From: an uncultured Pseudomonadota bacterium
GTDB taxonomy: Bacteria; Pseudomonadota; Gammaproteobacteria; Steroidobacterales; Steroidobacteraceae
Direction: 5' to 3'
NCBI GenBank assembly: GCA_946479515.1
Contig: CAMLGF010000037.1
Location: 1-37,303, forward strand
DNA: 37,303 nt
Numbering within the stretch: the stretch's first letter is position 1; each line of letters starts with the position of its first letter. The translations under genes were made by a program, and so were the position numbers. This document shows, in pieces, positions 23,620 through 32,751 of this stretch. Under the pieces are notes generated by a model. It was not told the origin of the DNA, ran no database searches, and saw only the letters and a list, made by a program, of their open reading frames with translations.

Positions 23620-24615
23620 TCACACCGGCAGGGGCAACAGGGACGGCGACGCGACGACGTTCATGCCGCGGGTCCGCGACGCCACATGGCGTTCGAAGTG
23701 CGCCGGCTTCACGACCAGCACGTCGCAGGGCAGCTGGTCCAGCACGAGCTCGGCCGTGTTGCCGATGAACACGCGCTTGAGCCCGGAGCGCGACACCGCG
23801 CCCATGACCATGACGCCCGCGCGGAAGCGGCGCGCGAGCCGCGGCAGCGCGTCGCGCGGATCGCCGTCCTGCAAGTGGCGGCGGCGCAGCGGTATGCGCC
23901 GCTGGTCGGCGAATTCGTCGAAGGCGCGCCGATCCTCGGCCTTGTGCGCCGTGAAGCTGAGATTGAGCGCCTCGGCGTCCAGGGCCGCGTCGCCCGTGGA
24001 AAACAGCATCAGCGACGGAAAATTGGCGTGCACCAGTTCCAGGCCGCCGCCCAGGGTGCGCGCCAGCATCTGCGCGTGATCGACGATCAGGTCGTCGAGG
24101 CGCGCCGGCTTGGCGTGTTCGTGCAGCGGATCGACCGCCGCCAGCACGGTGGGCCGCCGCCAGGGACGGGTGTTCTTGATGAGCAGCACCGGCACCGGAG
24201 ACTCGCGCAGCAGCTCCCAGTCGGTGACGTGCACCAGCCAGGGCGCGAGACGGCGTCCCTGATGACATTCGGCGATGACCAGGTCGGCACCGGTGCGCTG
24301 CACCTGGCGCACGATGGCCTCGTGCGGTGGATAGTCCCACTCGACGGCCACATGGGCGGTGACGCCGCGCTTGCGCGCGCGCGCGGCGAGCTTCTCAAGG
24401 CGCGCGCGGCGCAGCGCCAGGGTTTCGCGCTTGAGCTCGGCCAGCGAGTGCCCTGTGAGCGGCTGCACCTCGAGGAACACGGGAGCGGCGATGGCATTGA
24501 AGAACTCGAGGCTGGCGCCGCAGTCCCGGGCGATGCGGATGACCTTGTCGACCACCGCATGGCTGCGCGACTCGGGGTTCTTCACGGCGAACAACAGGCG
24601 CTTGGGCTTCTTCAT
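23620..24615 (-). CDS. Universal stress protein, tandem UspA domains (UspE-like)
   Basis: A 331-residue protein with two Usp domains: residues 1-150 ('LLFAVKNPESRSHAVVDKVIRIARDCGA' ... 'ADLVIAECHQGRRLAPWLVHVTDWELLRESPVPVLLI') and 160-315 ('TVLAAVDPLHEH' ... 'GVMVMGAVSRSGLKRVFIGNTAELVLDQLPCDVLVVKP'). The second carries the G-x2-G-x9-G-type loop in altered form, as in E. coli UspE, so nucleotide binding is uncertain. AGGA lies eight bases before ATG 24615. It follows groEL after 75 bp, a gap that holds no obvious promoter. Confidence 0.93.
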   Translation of the reverse strand: MKKPKRLLFAVKNPESRSHAVVDKVIRIARDCGASLEFFNAIAAPVFLEVQPLTGHSLAELKRETLALRRARLEKLAARARKRGVTAHVAVEWDYPPHEAIVRQVQRTGADLVIAECHQGRRLAPWLVHVTDWELLRESPVPVLLIKNTRPWRRPTVLAAVDPLHEHAKPARLDDLIVDHAQMLARTLGGGLELVHANFPSLMLFSTGDAALDAEALNLSFTAHKAEDRRAFDEFADQRRIPLRRRHLQDGDPRDALPRLARRFRAGVMVMGAVSRSGLKRVFIGNTAELVLDQLPCDVLVVKPAHFERHVASRTRGMNVVASPSLLPLPV

Positions 24616-24690
24616 GGGGCGATCCTGTGCGCGTTCCGCGAGGCGCACGATCCGTGCGAGCGCCTAATAAATGCGTGATGTTGCGTATGG

Positions 24691-26310
24691 TCACTCCGCC
24701 GGCAGGCCCGCGGCCGCATGCTTCTCCGGTTCGGGCAGCTCGGTCATCGTGGCCTCGGTGAGCAGCAGCACGCTGGCCACGGACACCGCGTTCTCCAGCG
24801 CCACCCGCACCACCTTGGCAGCGTCGATGATCCCCGCCTCGTACAGGTCGACGTAGGTGTTGTGCGCGGCGTCGAAGCCGACCGCGCCGCGGGCGTTGAG
24901 CATGCGGTCGACCACCACGCCGCCATCGGCGGCCGAGTTCGCGGCGATGGCCCGGGTGGGCGCCTCCAGGGCGCGTCGCAGGATCTGCACGCCGGTGCGT
25001 TCGTCGCCCGAACAGTCCGCTTCCGCGGCGGCCACCGCGCTCACACAGCGCAGCAGCGCCATGCCGCCGCCGGGCACGATTCCCTCGGCGATCGCCGCCT
25101 TGGTGGAATTGATGGCATCGTCGAGCGCGTCCTTCTTCGCCTTCATCTCCGCTTCCGAGGGCGCGCCGACACGCACCAGCGCCACCCCGGCGGACAGCTT
25201 GCCCAGGCGTTCCTGCAGCTTCTCGCGGTCGTAGTCGGATTGGGTCTGTTCGATTTCCGCGCGGATCCTGCGCACGCGCGCATCGATGTCGTCGCGCTTG
25301 CCGGCGCCGCCGACGATCGTGGTCTTGTCCTTGTCGGCCACCACGCGGCGCGCGCGCCCGCATTGCTCGAGCGTTGCATCCTCGACCTTGAGGCCCAGCT
25401 CCTCGCTCACGAGCTGCGCGCCGGTGAGCACCGCGATGTCCTGCAACATCGCCTTGCGGCGATCGCCGAAGCCCGGCGCCTTGACCGCGACACTGCGCAG
25501 TACGCCGCGCACCTGGTTCACCACCAGAGTCGCCAGCGCCTCGCCGCTCATGTCCTCGGCGATGAACAGCATGGGGCGGCCGGATTTGGCCGCCTGTTCG
25601 AGCAGCGGCAGGATGTCCTTGACCGCGGAAATCGGCCGATCCGTCACGAACACGTGTGCGTCCTCGAGCACGGCCTCCATGGCCGCGGGGTCGGTGACGA
25701 AGTAGGGCGACAGATAGCCGCGGTCGAACTGCGTGCCTTCGACGATCTCCAGCCGCGTCTCGGTGGTCTTCGATTCCTCGACGCTGATGACGCCGTCGCC
25801 GCCCAGTTTCTCGAGTGCGTCGGCCACGAGTTCGCCGATGGCCGCGTCATTGTGCGCGGAGATGGTCGCCACCTGCGCCTTCTCGCGGCGGCTGGCCACC
25901 GGCCGCGCCAGGGCCTTCAGCGCCTGCACCGCGGCGGCGAGCGCGCGGTCCAGGCCGCGCTTCAGATCGATGGCGCTGGCGCCGGCGGCCACGTTGCGTA
26001 CGCCCTCCGAGAGAATGGCATGTGCCAGCAGCGTCGCCGTGCTCGTACCATCGCCCACCAGCTCGCCGGTCTTCTCCGCCGCCTGGCGCAACATCTGCGC
26101 GCCGAGATTCTCCTCGGCGTCATCGAGCTGGAACTCCTTGGCGATGGTGACGCCGTCGTTGCAGACGATGGGCGAACCCCACTGTTTCTTGAGCAGCACC
26201 GATTTGGACTTGGGACCCAGCGTCAGGCGCACCGCGTCCGCGAGCTGCGTGGCGCCCTGCAGCACCTTCTCGCGTGCGGCGGCGTGGAACAGGATTCTCT
26301 TCGACGACAT
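24691..26310 (-). CDS. groEL: Orphan chaperonin GroEL paralogue
   Basis: A 539-residue Hsp60. ATPase residues are conserved: Asp52 (NDGVT), GDGTSTAT with Asp87, and 'GIVPGGGMALLRC' near the second Asp site. Apical and equatorial signatures ('GYLSPYFVTD', 'KAPGFGDRRKAML', 'AAVEE'-type helices) are present. It lacks the Gly-Gly-Met tail and ends 'TELPEPEKHAAAGLPAE', and no groES is adjacent. It is therefore probably a second, accessory GroEL, not the housekeeping one. GGAG is eight bases before ATG 26310, and a TAGAGT -10 lies about 44 bases upstream. It heads the minus-strand stress operon. Confidence 0.94.
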   Translation of the reverse strand: MSSKRILFHAAAREKVLQGATQLADAVRLTLGPKSKSVLLKKQWGSPIVCNDGVTIAKEFQLDDAEENLGAQMLRQAAEKTGELVGDGTSTATLLAHAILSEGVRNVAAGASAIDLKRGLDRALAAAVQALKALARPVASRREKAQVATISAHNDAAIGELVADALEKLGGDGVISVEESKTTETRLEIVEGTQFDRGYLSPYFVTDPAAMEAVLEDAHVFVTDRPISAVKDILPLLEQAAKSGRPMLFIAEDMSGEALATLVVNQVRGVLRSVAVKAPGFGDRRKAMLQDIAVLTGAQLVSEELGLKVEDATLEQCGRARRVVADKDKTTIVGGAGKRDDIDARVRRIRAEIEQTQSDYDREKLQERLGKLSAGVALVRVGAPSEAEMKAKKDALDDAINSTKAAIAEGIVPGGGMALLRCVSAVAAAEADCSGDERTGVQILRRALEAPTRAIAANSAADGGVVVDRMLNARGAVGFDAAHNTYVDLYEAGIIDAAKVVRVALENAVSVASVLLLTEATMTELPEPEKHAAAGLPAE

Positions 26311-26353
26311 GGCGAAGGCTCCGCGCATCCTCGGCCGGCATGGCCGCGCGGTT

Positions 26354-26359
26354 ACTCTA
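26354..26359 (-). promoter_or_regulatory. -10-like TAGAGT upstream of groEL
   Basis: Minus-strand TAGAGT at 26359-26354, giving a leader of about 37 bases with the GGAG site in it. No convincing -35, HrcA (CIRCE) or sigma-32 box is seen in 26311-26473. Confidence 0.3.
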
Positions 26360-26441
26360 GGGAGCGCTCCGGCGCCGCGGATCAGCGCGGCCACCTAGCG
26401 GCATGCGCATGACTACGGACGCGCCCCGCGGTTGCGGCGCC

Positions 26442-26447
26442 TAACCT
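26442..26447 (+). promoter_or_regulatory. -10-like TAACCT upstream of the CBS gene
   Basis: TAACCT-GCGGCC-A places transcription start near 26454, leaving a short leader with the GGAGGAG site at 26461-26467. The 14-bp context is nearly the same as that before the sugar-dehydrogenase gene (TAACATGCGGACAT at 19757). Confidence 0.35.
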
Positions 26448-26473
26448 GCGGCCATCTGCTGGAGGAGAACGCC

Positions 26474-26932
26474 ATGAACGTCGGAGAAATTTGCCGTCGC
26501 CAGGTCGTGACGGTGCGGCCATTCGATGAGCTGCTGTCGGCCGCCCATCTGATGCGCGAGAAGCACGTGGGCTACCTGGTGGTGGTCGAGCCGGCCGTGG
26601 CCGAGAAGACCTGGCGCCCGGTCGGAGTGCTCACGGACCGCGACATCGTCGTCGGCGTGCTGGCGCGCGAGGCGGATGCGCGTGCGCTGCGCGTCGAGGA
26701 CGTCATGACCAGCAAGCCCGTGGTGGTGCGCATGAGCGACTCGGTGTCGCATGCGCTCGGCGAGATGCGCCGCATCGGCGTGCGCCGCCTGCCCATCGTC
26801 GGCGATCTCGAGGAACTGGTCGGCGTGATCGCCCTCGACGACGTGCTCGAGGCCTTCTCGGGCCAGCTGCAGGACCTGGTGGGTTCGATCCGCAAGGAAC
26901 AGCGCGTCGAGCAGGCGTTGCGCAGCGGCTGA
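26474..26932 (+). CDS. CBS-domain pair protein
   Basis: A 152-residue protein made almost only of two CBS motifs forming one Bateman module: residues 1-65 ('VVTVRPFDELLSAAHLMREKHVGYLVVVE' ... 'VGVLTDRDIVVGVLA') and 75-135 ('DVMTSKPVVVRMSDSVSHALGEMRRIGVRRLPIV' ... 'LVGVIALDDVLEAF'). Such modules bind adenine nucleotides. GGAGGAG lies just before ATG 26474. It is divergent from groEL and convergent with the kinase gene. Stand-alone CBS proteins of this type often occur in low-oxygen or stress clusters. Confidence 0.92.
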   Translation: MNVGEICRRQVVTVRPFDELLSAAHLMREKHVGYLVVVEPAVAEKTWRPVGVLTDRDIVVGVLAREADARALRVEDVMTSKPVVVRMSDSVSHALGEMRRIGVRRLPIVGDLEELVGVIALDDVLEAFSGQLQDLVGSIRKEQRVEQALRSG

Positions 26933-26937
26933 ATCGT

Positions 26938-28452
26938 CTAGCTGTTCAGCAATTCGCTCATCATGCGCAGCAGCTTGTCGGGGTCGATGGGCTTGCTGGC
27001 CATGCGCAGGCGGTGATCGGTGCCGAGGTCGCGGATGGCGGAGGACGTGTCGCCGGTGATCATCACCGCCGGCAGGTTGGCGCCGAACCGCTGGCGCAAG
27101 GCCTCGATCACCTGCAGCCCGGTCTCGCCCGCGGCCAGATGATAGTCGGTCACCAGCAGCCGGATCTCCGGATGCGCGTTGCCCACGGAGATCGCCTCGC
27201 TCACCGAACCTGCCATCTGCACGTCGAAGCCCTCCACCTTGAGCAGCGCGCGCGTGGCCTTGCGCACCCGCTCGTCGTCATCGACCAGCAGCACGCAGGA
27301 GGCGGGGGCCTCGCTCGCACGGCGCTCGGGCTTGGCGATGGGCGCGGGCTCGGCGGCCATCGGCAGCGCGCCGGCCGCCGGCAGGGCGATCGAGATCTCG
27401 GTTCCCTTGCCCGGCTCGGACTGGATCCGCAGCGCCGCGCCCAGCAGGTTCGCGATCCTCGCGACGATGCTGAGCCACAGCCCGTAGCCGTCGCGCGAGG
27501 CATTCGACGCCACGCCCACCTGGTAGAAGTCCTCGAAGATGCGCGCCTGCTCGCCGGCGGCAATGCCGATGCCGGTATCGCGCACCACCAGCCGCACGCA
27601 GCCGGATTCGTGATCGCAGCGCAATTGCACGCCGCCGCGCTGCGTGTACTTGATGGCATTGGAGACGAAGTTGCGCACCACCTGCCCGACCAGCGAGGGG
27701 TCCGAGTGGATGAAATCGCCGCAGGTCTCGATCTCGAAAGCCAGGCCCTTGGCCGAGGCCACCGACATGAATTCGCGCCGCAGCTCCTCGAACAGCGAGG
27801 CCACGCGGAAATCGGTGATTTCCGGCTTCACCGCGCCGGATTCGAGCTTGCTGATGTCGAGCAGCGCGTTCAGCAGGCGCGACATGGCGGCGATGGACTG
27901 CGCCTCCTGCTCGAGCGCATCCGCGAAGGCTTCGTTGGGCGCCATGCGGCGCATGGTGCCGTTGAGCAGCGACAGGGCCTGCATGGGCTGGCGCAGATCG
28001 TGGCTCGCGGTCGCGAGGAAGCGGCTCTTGGCCTGGTTGGCACGGTCGGCGGCCTCGCGCGCTTCGCGCAGTTCCATCTGTACGCGGCGGCGCTCCGAGG
28101 TGTCGCGGATGGCCGCGACGATGAACGCCCCGGTGGCATCCGCTGCCGGGCTCAGGCTGATCTCCACGGGGAATTCGCTGGCGTCCTTGCGGCGCGCGAA
28201 CAGATCGAGGCCGGAGCCCATGGGCCGCAGTCGCGTATTGCGCGCATAGTCCGACCGGTGGCCCACGTGCCGTCCGCGAAAACGCTCGGGCAGCAGGGCC
28301 TCGACGAACTCGCCTGACAATTCCTCGCTCTGGTAACCGAACAAAGCCGAGACCTGGCGGTTGGCGAACACGATTCGCCCCGTCTCATCTATCAGCAGCA
28401 TGGCGTCCGGCGCGGAATCGAGCACGCTCCGGACGAGTTCGGAGGACAGCAC
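26938..28452 (-). CDS. Hybrid PAS sensor histidine kinase with receiver domain
   Basis: A 504-residue soluble hybrid kinase. The PAS domain covers residues 5-120 ('APDAMLLIDETGRIVFANRQVSALFGYQSEEL'), the HisKA has His151 in ATASHDLRQPMQAL, and the HATPase has the N box with Asn265 (RNFVSNAIKYT), RDTGIGIA, and an unusual G2 box, GYGLWLSIV. A receiver domain (residues 385-504) has Asp436 in VTDYHLAAGE. There is no transmembrane helix, so the signal is internal; the PAS domain may sense redox or oxygen via a cofactor, but none is proven. The start is GTG 28452 with AAGGA about eight bases upstream. It is divergent from yjdF and may control the island. Confidence 0.92.
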   Translation of the reverse strand: MLSSELVRSVLDSAPDAMLLIDETGRIVFANRQVSALFGYQSEELSGEFVEALLPERFRGRHVGHRSDYARNTRLRPMGSGLDLFARRKDASEFPVEISLSPAADATGAFIVAAIRDTSERRRVQMELREAREAADRANQAKSRFLATASHDLRQPMQALSLLNGTMRRMAPNEAFADALEQEAQSIAAMSRLLNALLDISKLESGAVKPEITDFRVASLFEELRREFMSVASAKGLAFEIETCGDFIHSDPSLVGQVVRNFVSNAIKYTQRGGVQLRCDHESGCVRLVVRDTGIGIAAGEQARIFEDFYQVGVASNASRDGYGLWLSIVARIANLLGAALRIQSEPGKGTEISIALPAAGALPMAAEPAPIAKPERRASEAPASCVLLVDDDERVRKATRALLKVEGFDVQMAGSVSEAISVGNAHPEIRLLVTDYHLAAGETGLQVIEALRQRFGANLPAVMITGDTSSAIRDLGTDHRLRMASKPIDPDKLLRMMSELLNS

Positions 28453-28595
28453 CGGACCATCCTTGGGAGTCTCAAGCCCCCTTCATTTGGAGGAAGGGCA
28501 GCATCTCACCGCGCGTAACCTGGATCAATCCTGCTTTGCAGCGAACCCCTATGGAGCTGCGGGCTCCTACGCATGTCGCCTGCGCCGCCGCTGCC

Positions 28596-28601
28596 TACAG
28601 T
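28596..28601 (+). promoter_or_regulatory. -10-like TACAGT directly before yjdF
   Basis: TACAGT ends five bases before ATG 28607, with no Shine-Dalgarno, again suggesting a leaderless start. A second candidate GGGCTCCTACGCAT lies at 28561-28574. Nothing else in 28453-28606 is recognisable. Confidence 0.35.
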
Positions 28602-28606
28602 CGGGC

Positions 28607-29227
28607 ATGGCGAATCGCTGGCCGATCCTGTTGCTAGGTGTTTTCCTGGCCATGTTCGTCGCACTCGGCCTGCAGCCGCGTTTTCGCGAGGACTGGCTGC
28701 TCGAGAACCTGCTGATCTTCGTCGCCGTGCCGCTGCTCATCGCCACGCACCGGCGGCTGCGCTTCAGCAATGCCGCCTACACGTCGATATTCGTCTTCTT
28801 CGTGCTGCACGAGGTCGGCGCGCACTATACGTATTCGCTGGTGCCTTATGACCGCTGGGTGGAATCGCTGGCCGGCAACTCGATCTCCGCCGGCCTCGGG
28901 CTGACGCGCAATCATTACGACCGCGTCATCCATTTCGCGTACGGGCTGCTGCTCTACCTGCCCATTCACGAGCTGCTGGCGGCGCGCGCGCCGCCGCGCG
29001 GCCTCTGGCGGATGTTGCTGCCTGTGCTGTTCGTGCTCTCCAACTCGGCGCTGTATGAATTGCTGGAGTGGGCCGCCGCGTCGGTGTTCGGCGGCGATCT
29101 CGGCGTTGCCTATCTGGGCACGCAGGGCGATGAGTGGGATTCGCAGAAAGACATGGCCTGCGCCGCCGCCGGCTCGGTTCTGGCCGCGTCGTGGTTCGCG
29201 ACGCGGCGGCGCCCGACCACGGCATGA
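28607..29227 (+). CDS. YjdF/DUF2238 family inner-membrane protein
   Basis: A 206-residue polytopic membrane protein with five or six helices. DUF2238 hallmarks are seen: 'FSNAAYTSIFVFFVLHEVGAHYTYSLVPYDRW', 'RNHYDRVIHFAYGLLLYLP', 'LYELLEWAAA' and the C-terminal 'GTQGDEWDSQKDMACAAAGSVLA'. The conserved His, Asp, Glu and Tyr residues within or near membrane segments suggest an enzyme-like or ion-binding core, but function is unknown. The start at 28607 follows a -10-like hexamer; the frame is open further upstream without initiation signals. Its stop overlaps the next gene by four bases (ATGA at 29224). Confidence 0.9.
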   Translation: MANRWPILLLGVFLAMFVALGLQPRFREDWLLENLLIFVAVPLLIATHRRLRFSNAAYTSIFVFFVLHEVGAHYTYSLVPYDRWVESLAGNSISAGLGLTRNHYDRVIHFAYGLLLYLPIHELLAARAPPRGLWRMLLPVLFVLSNSALYELLEWAAASVFGGDLGVAYLGTQGDEWDSQKDMACAAAGSVLAASWFATRRRPTTA

Positions 29228-32200
29228 GCTCCGCGCGCCGCAGCTGGCTGTCGTGGATCACCGGCGCCGCGCTGGTCATCGCGCTGAGCGTCGCCGCCTT
29301 GCACCTCTCGGAGGCGGAGGAGATCGCCCGGGCCGCCGAGCACGCGCAGCCCTGGTGGCTGCTGCTGGCCGTCGCCCTGCAAGGCCTGACCTATCTCGCC
29401 CAGGGCGAGATCTGGTGCGCGATCGCCGGCGCGTCCGGTTTCCGGCTGGCGCGCGCGATGAGCGTCCGCCTCGCCATCGCCAAACTGTTCGTCGACCAGG
29501 CCGTGCCCACGGTGGGCATAGGCGGCACCGCGGCGGCCGCGCACTTTCTCGAGGCGCGCGGCCTGCGGCGACCGGCCGTCATGGCCGGCGTGGTCCTAAA
29601 CCTCACGTCCTATTTCACGGTGTACGTGCTGCTGCTGCTCGTCGCCATGGTGCTGCTGCCGCTCACCGGCACTACACGCGAGATCGCACTCGGCGCCGCG
29701 ACCGTGTTCATCGTGGTGAGCGCCGCCTTCGTGGCGCTGTTGTTCACCTGGCCCGCGCACGCGGCGAAGGGTCCGCTGAGTGCGCGGCTGGCGCGCTTCG
29801 CCGCCTTCCAGCGGCTGCGCGGAGCGCTGGGCGAGGCCGACCACGTGCTGGTGCGCCGGCGCGGGCTGTTCGCGCGCGCCTGCCTGTGGCAGGCGGCCAT
29901 CGTGCTGTGCGATGCGGCCACCGTGTGGACGCTGGTGTACGCCTTCGGCGGCAGGGCGGAGCCCGCCGCGGTGTTCGCGGGCTTCATGTTGTCCAATCTG
30001 TTCCGGTCGGTGGGCCTGCTGCCGGGCGGGCTCGGGACCTTCGAGGCCAGCTCCATCTTCACGCTGCAGCTCGTCGGCGTGCCGCTGCCAATCGCCTTGT
30101 CCGCCACGCTGCTGTTCCGCGCGCTCAGCTTCTGGCTGCCGATGATTCCCGGCGCCTGGCTGTCGCGCCGTCTGTTCGCTCGCGCCGATGCGGCCGCGCC
30201 CGCGCCGGGCATCGGCGCCTACTGGTCGCTGGAACGGGGCGAACTACTGCGGCGGTTGTCGGCAGACGAGGGTGGACTCACCGATGAGAAGGCCGCCGAG
30301 CGCCTGCGCGCGGCCGGTCCCAACCGGCTCGCGGCGGACCCGTCGGCGAGCCGACTGCGCGTGCTCGCGCGGCAGTTCGCCAATCCGCTGCTGTTGCTGC
30401 TGGTGTTCGCCGCCGTGATCGCGGCCGCCACCGGCCAGCTCGCGGACGCCGTCATCGTGCTGGTCATGCTGTTGGCGAGCGCGCTGATCGGCTACTCGCG
30501 CGAGTACCGCGCCGAGGCCGCCGCCGCCGCGCTGCGCGCGCGCATCACGGTCAAGGCCGCCGTACAGCGGGCCGGCGAGGAGCGCGCCGTGCCGCTCGCG
30601 GAGGTGGTGCCCGGCGACGTGGTGCTGCTCGCGGCCGGCTCGCTCGTGCCCGCGGACGCCGTGGTGCTCGAGGCCACCGACTGCCACGTGAGCGAGGCCG
30701 TGCTCACTGGCGAGAGCTTTCCGGTCACCAAGGCGCCCGGCGTGGTCGCGCGCGAGGCGCCGCTCGCCCGGCGCAGCAACTGCGTGTACCTCGGCACCAA
30801 CGTGCGCAGCGGCACCGCGCGCTGCCTGGTGGTCGCCACCGGCACCGCCACGGAATTCGGCGCGATCGCGCGCCGCCTCACGCTGCGCCCGCCGCAGACC
30901 GAGTTCGACCGCGGCATGCGCCGCTTCGGCTATCTGCTGACCAGCGCCATGCTGCTGATCGCACTCTCGGTGTTCGTGGCGCACATGTTCGCGCACCGTC
31001 CGGTGGCCGAGACGCTGCTGTTCGCCATCGCGCTGGCGCTGGGTTTGTCCCCGGAACTGCTGCCGGCCATCCTCAGCGTCAATCTCGCACGCGGCGCGCA
31101 GGCCATGGCCGGCCACGGCGTGCTGGTGCGGCGGCTCAATGCCATCGAGAACCTCGGCAGCATGGACGTGCTGTGCACGGACAAGACCGGCACGCTGACC
31201 GAAGGCGTGATCAGCCTCGAGGGCGCCTACGACGCCGCGGGCCTGCGTTCCGAGGAGGTGGCGGCGCTGGCGGCGATCAATGCCGGGCTGGAGTCTGGCC
31301 TCGACAGTCCTCTCGACGATGCCATCGTGGCGGGCTTTCCGCCGCAGCTCGCGGCGTTGCGCAAGCGCGGCGAGATCCCGTTCGACTTCGTGCGCAAGCG
31401 CGTGAGCGTGGTGATCGAGCGCGACACGCAGGTGCTGCTGGTCAGCAAGGGTGCGTTCGCGCCGGTGCTCGATGCCTGCGCCACGCTCGCCGATGGCCGC
31501 CCGCTGGATGCGGACGCGCGCGCCGCACTGACGCGCCTGAACGAGGATTGGAACGCGCGCGGCATCCGCGTGCTCGCCGTTGCCACGCGCCCGCTGCCCG
31601 AGCAGCCGGCGTACGGACGCGACGACGAGCACGATCTCGTGTTCCGCGGCTTCCTCACCTTCCTCGACCGGCCCAAGCCCGGCGTTTCCGAGGCGATCGC
31701 CGCGCTCGGCGCGCTCGGCGTCGGCATCAAGCTCATCACCGGCGACTCGCGCCTGGTGGCACGGCACGTCGCCGCGCTGGTGGGGCTGCGGCACGAGCGC
31801 GTGATCTCGGGCCGCGAGCTCGACGAACTGCGCGACGAGGCGTTGTGGCACGAGGCCGAGCGCACCGATCTGTTCGTCGAGGTGGATCCCAATCAGAAAG
31901 AACGCATCATCCTCGCCCTGCGCAAGATGGGCCACGTGGTCGGCTTCCTGGGCGATGGCGTGAACGACGCGCCGGCCATGCACGCGGCGGACACCAGCCT
32001 GTCGGTGGAGCAGGCCGTCGACGTGGCTCGCGAGGCCGCGGATTTCGTGCTCTTGCGACGGCATCTCGACGTGATCCGCGAGGGCATCGAGGCCGGCCGC
32101 CGCACGTTCGCGAACACGCTCAAATACGTGCTCACCACCACCAGCGCCAACCTCGGCAACATGGTCAGCATGGCGGTGACCTCGCTGTTCCTGCCGTTCC

Positions 32201-32751
32201 TGCCGCTCACCGCCGGCCAGATCCTGCTGAACAATTTTCTCTCGGACATTCCCGCCGTGGGCATCGCCGGGGATTCGGTCGACGCCGAACTGGTCGACCG
32301 TCCGCGCCGCTGGGACATGCGCTTCATCGGCCGATTCATGGTGGAGTTCGGGCTGCTGAGCTCGGCCTTCGACATGCTCACTTTCGGCGTGCTGCTCTGG
32401 GGTTTTCAGGCCGGTGTCGAGGAATTCCGTGCCGCCTGGTTCGTCGAGTCGCTGCTCACCGAGCTGCTGATCGCGCTGGTGGTGCGCACGCGCCGGCCCT
32501 GCCTGCGCAGCCGGCCGGGAACCACGCTGCTGCTGTCGACGCTGGTGCTGGCCCTGCTGGCGCCGGCGATTCCCTATCTACCGTACGCGCGCGAACTCGG
32601 GTTCGCGCCCCTGCCGGGCGCGTTGACCGCGGCCGTGGTGGCGATCACCGCCGCCTATGTGCTCGCGGCCGAGCTGCTGAAACGCTGGTTCTACCGGCCG
32701 GCCCCGGTCGCGGCGCGATCCGGATTCACTCGAGCGGTATATCGCCGCTGA
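29224..32751 (+). CDS. Fusion: flippase-like (UPF0104) membrane domain + MgtA-like P-type ATPase
   Basis: A 1175-residue polypeptide of two membrane modules in one uninterrupted frame. Residues 1-320 form a lysylphosphatidylglycerol-synthase-TM/UPF0104-like module with about eight helices, including 'DQAVPTVGIGGTAAAA' and LPGGLGTFEA. Residues 328-1175 are a full P-type ATPase: N-terminal cation-ATPase segment, TGES actuator loop (Thr495-Ser498), M4 'GLSPELLPAIL', phosphorylation site Asp653 in DKTGTLT, 'ITGDS', GDGVNDAPAM hinge, M5 'TSANLGNMVSM' and M6 'LNNFLSDIP'. M4-M6 follow the P3B (Mg2+ MgtA) pattern. The transported ion is a guess. It is translationally coupled to yjdF. Confidence 0.92.
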   Translation: MSSARRSWLSWITGAALVIALSVAALHLSEAEEIARAAEHAQPWWLLLAVALQGLTYLAQGEIWCAIAGASGFRLARAMSVRLAIAKLFVDQAVPTVGIGGTAAAAHFLEARGLRRPAVMAGVVLNLTSYFTVYVLLLLVAMVLLPLTGTTREIALGAATVFIVVSAAFVALLFTWPAHAAKGPLSARLARFAAFQRLRGALGEADHVLVRRRGLFARACLWQAAIVLCDAATVWTLVYAFGGRAEPAAVFAGFMLSNLFRSVGLLPGGLGTFEASSIFTLQLVGVPLPIALSATLLFRALSFWLPMIPGAWLSRRLFARADAAAPAPGIGAYWSLERGELLRRLSADEGGLTDEKAAERLRAAGPNRLAADPSASRLRVLARQFANPLLLLLVFAAVIAAATGQLADAVIVLVMLLASALIGYSREYRAEAAAAALRARITVKAAVQRAGEERAVPLAEVVPGDVVLLAAGSLVPADAVVLEATDCHVSEAVLTGESFPVTKAPGVVAREAPLARRSNCVYLGTNVRSGTARCLVVATGTATEFGAIARRLTLRPPQTEFDRGMRRFGYLLTSAMLLIALSVFVAHMFAHRPVAETLLFAIALALGLSPELLPAILSVNLARGAQAMAGHGVLVRRLNAIENLGSMDVLCTDKTGTLTEGVISLEGAYDAAGLRSEEVAALAAINAGLESGLDSPLDDAIVAGFPPQLAALRKRGEIPFDFVRKRVSVVIERDTQVLLVSKGAFAPVLDACATLADGRPLDADARAALTRLNEDWNARGIRVLAVATRPLPEQPAYGRDDEHDLVFRGFLTFLDRPKPGVSEAIAALGALGVGIKLITGDSRLVARHVAALVGLRHERVISGRELDELRDEALWHEAERTDLFVEVDPNQKERIILALRKMGHVVGFLGDGVNDAPAMHAADTSLSVEQAVDVAREAADFVLLRRHLDVIREGIEAGRRTFANTLKYVLTTTSANLGNMVSMAVTSLFLPFLPLTAGQILLNNFLSDIPAVGIAGDSVDAELVDRPRRWDMRFIGRFMVEFGLLSSAFDMLTFGVLLWGFQAGVEEFRAAWFVESLLTELLIALVVRTRRPCLRSRPGTTLLLSTLVLALLAPAIPYLPYARELGFAPLPGALTAAVVAITAAYVLAAELLKRWFYRPAPVAARSGFTRAVYRR

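Noticed and set aside
28524..28528. Possible FNR/ANR half site (TTGAT on the minus strand) between the kinase and yjdF
   Set aside because: The matching second half (ATCAA at the right spacing) is absent; only one half fits, as expected by chance.
30244..32064. Long minus-strand open frame under the P-type ATPase
   Set aside because: Low-complexity His/Arg/Gln-rich translation antisense to a gene with full catalytic motifs; no start signals.
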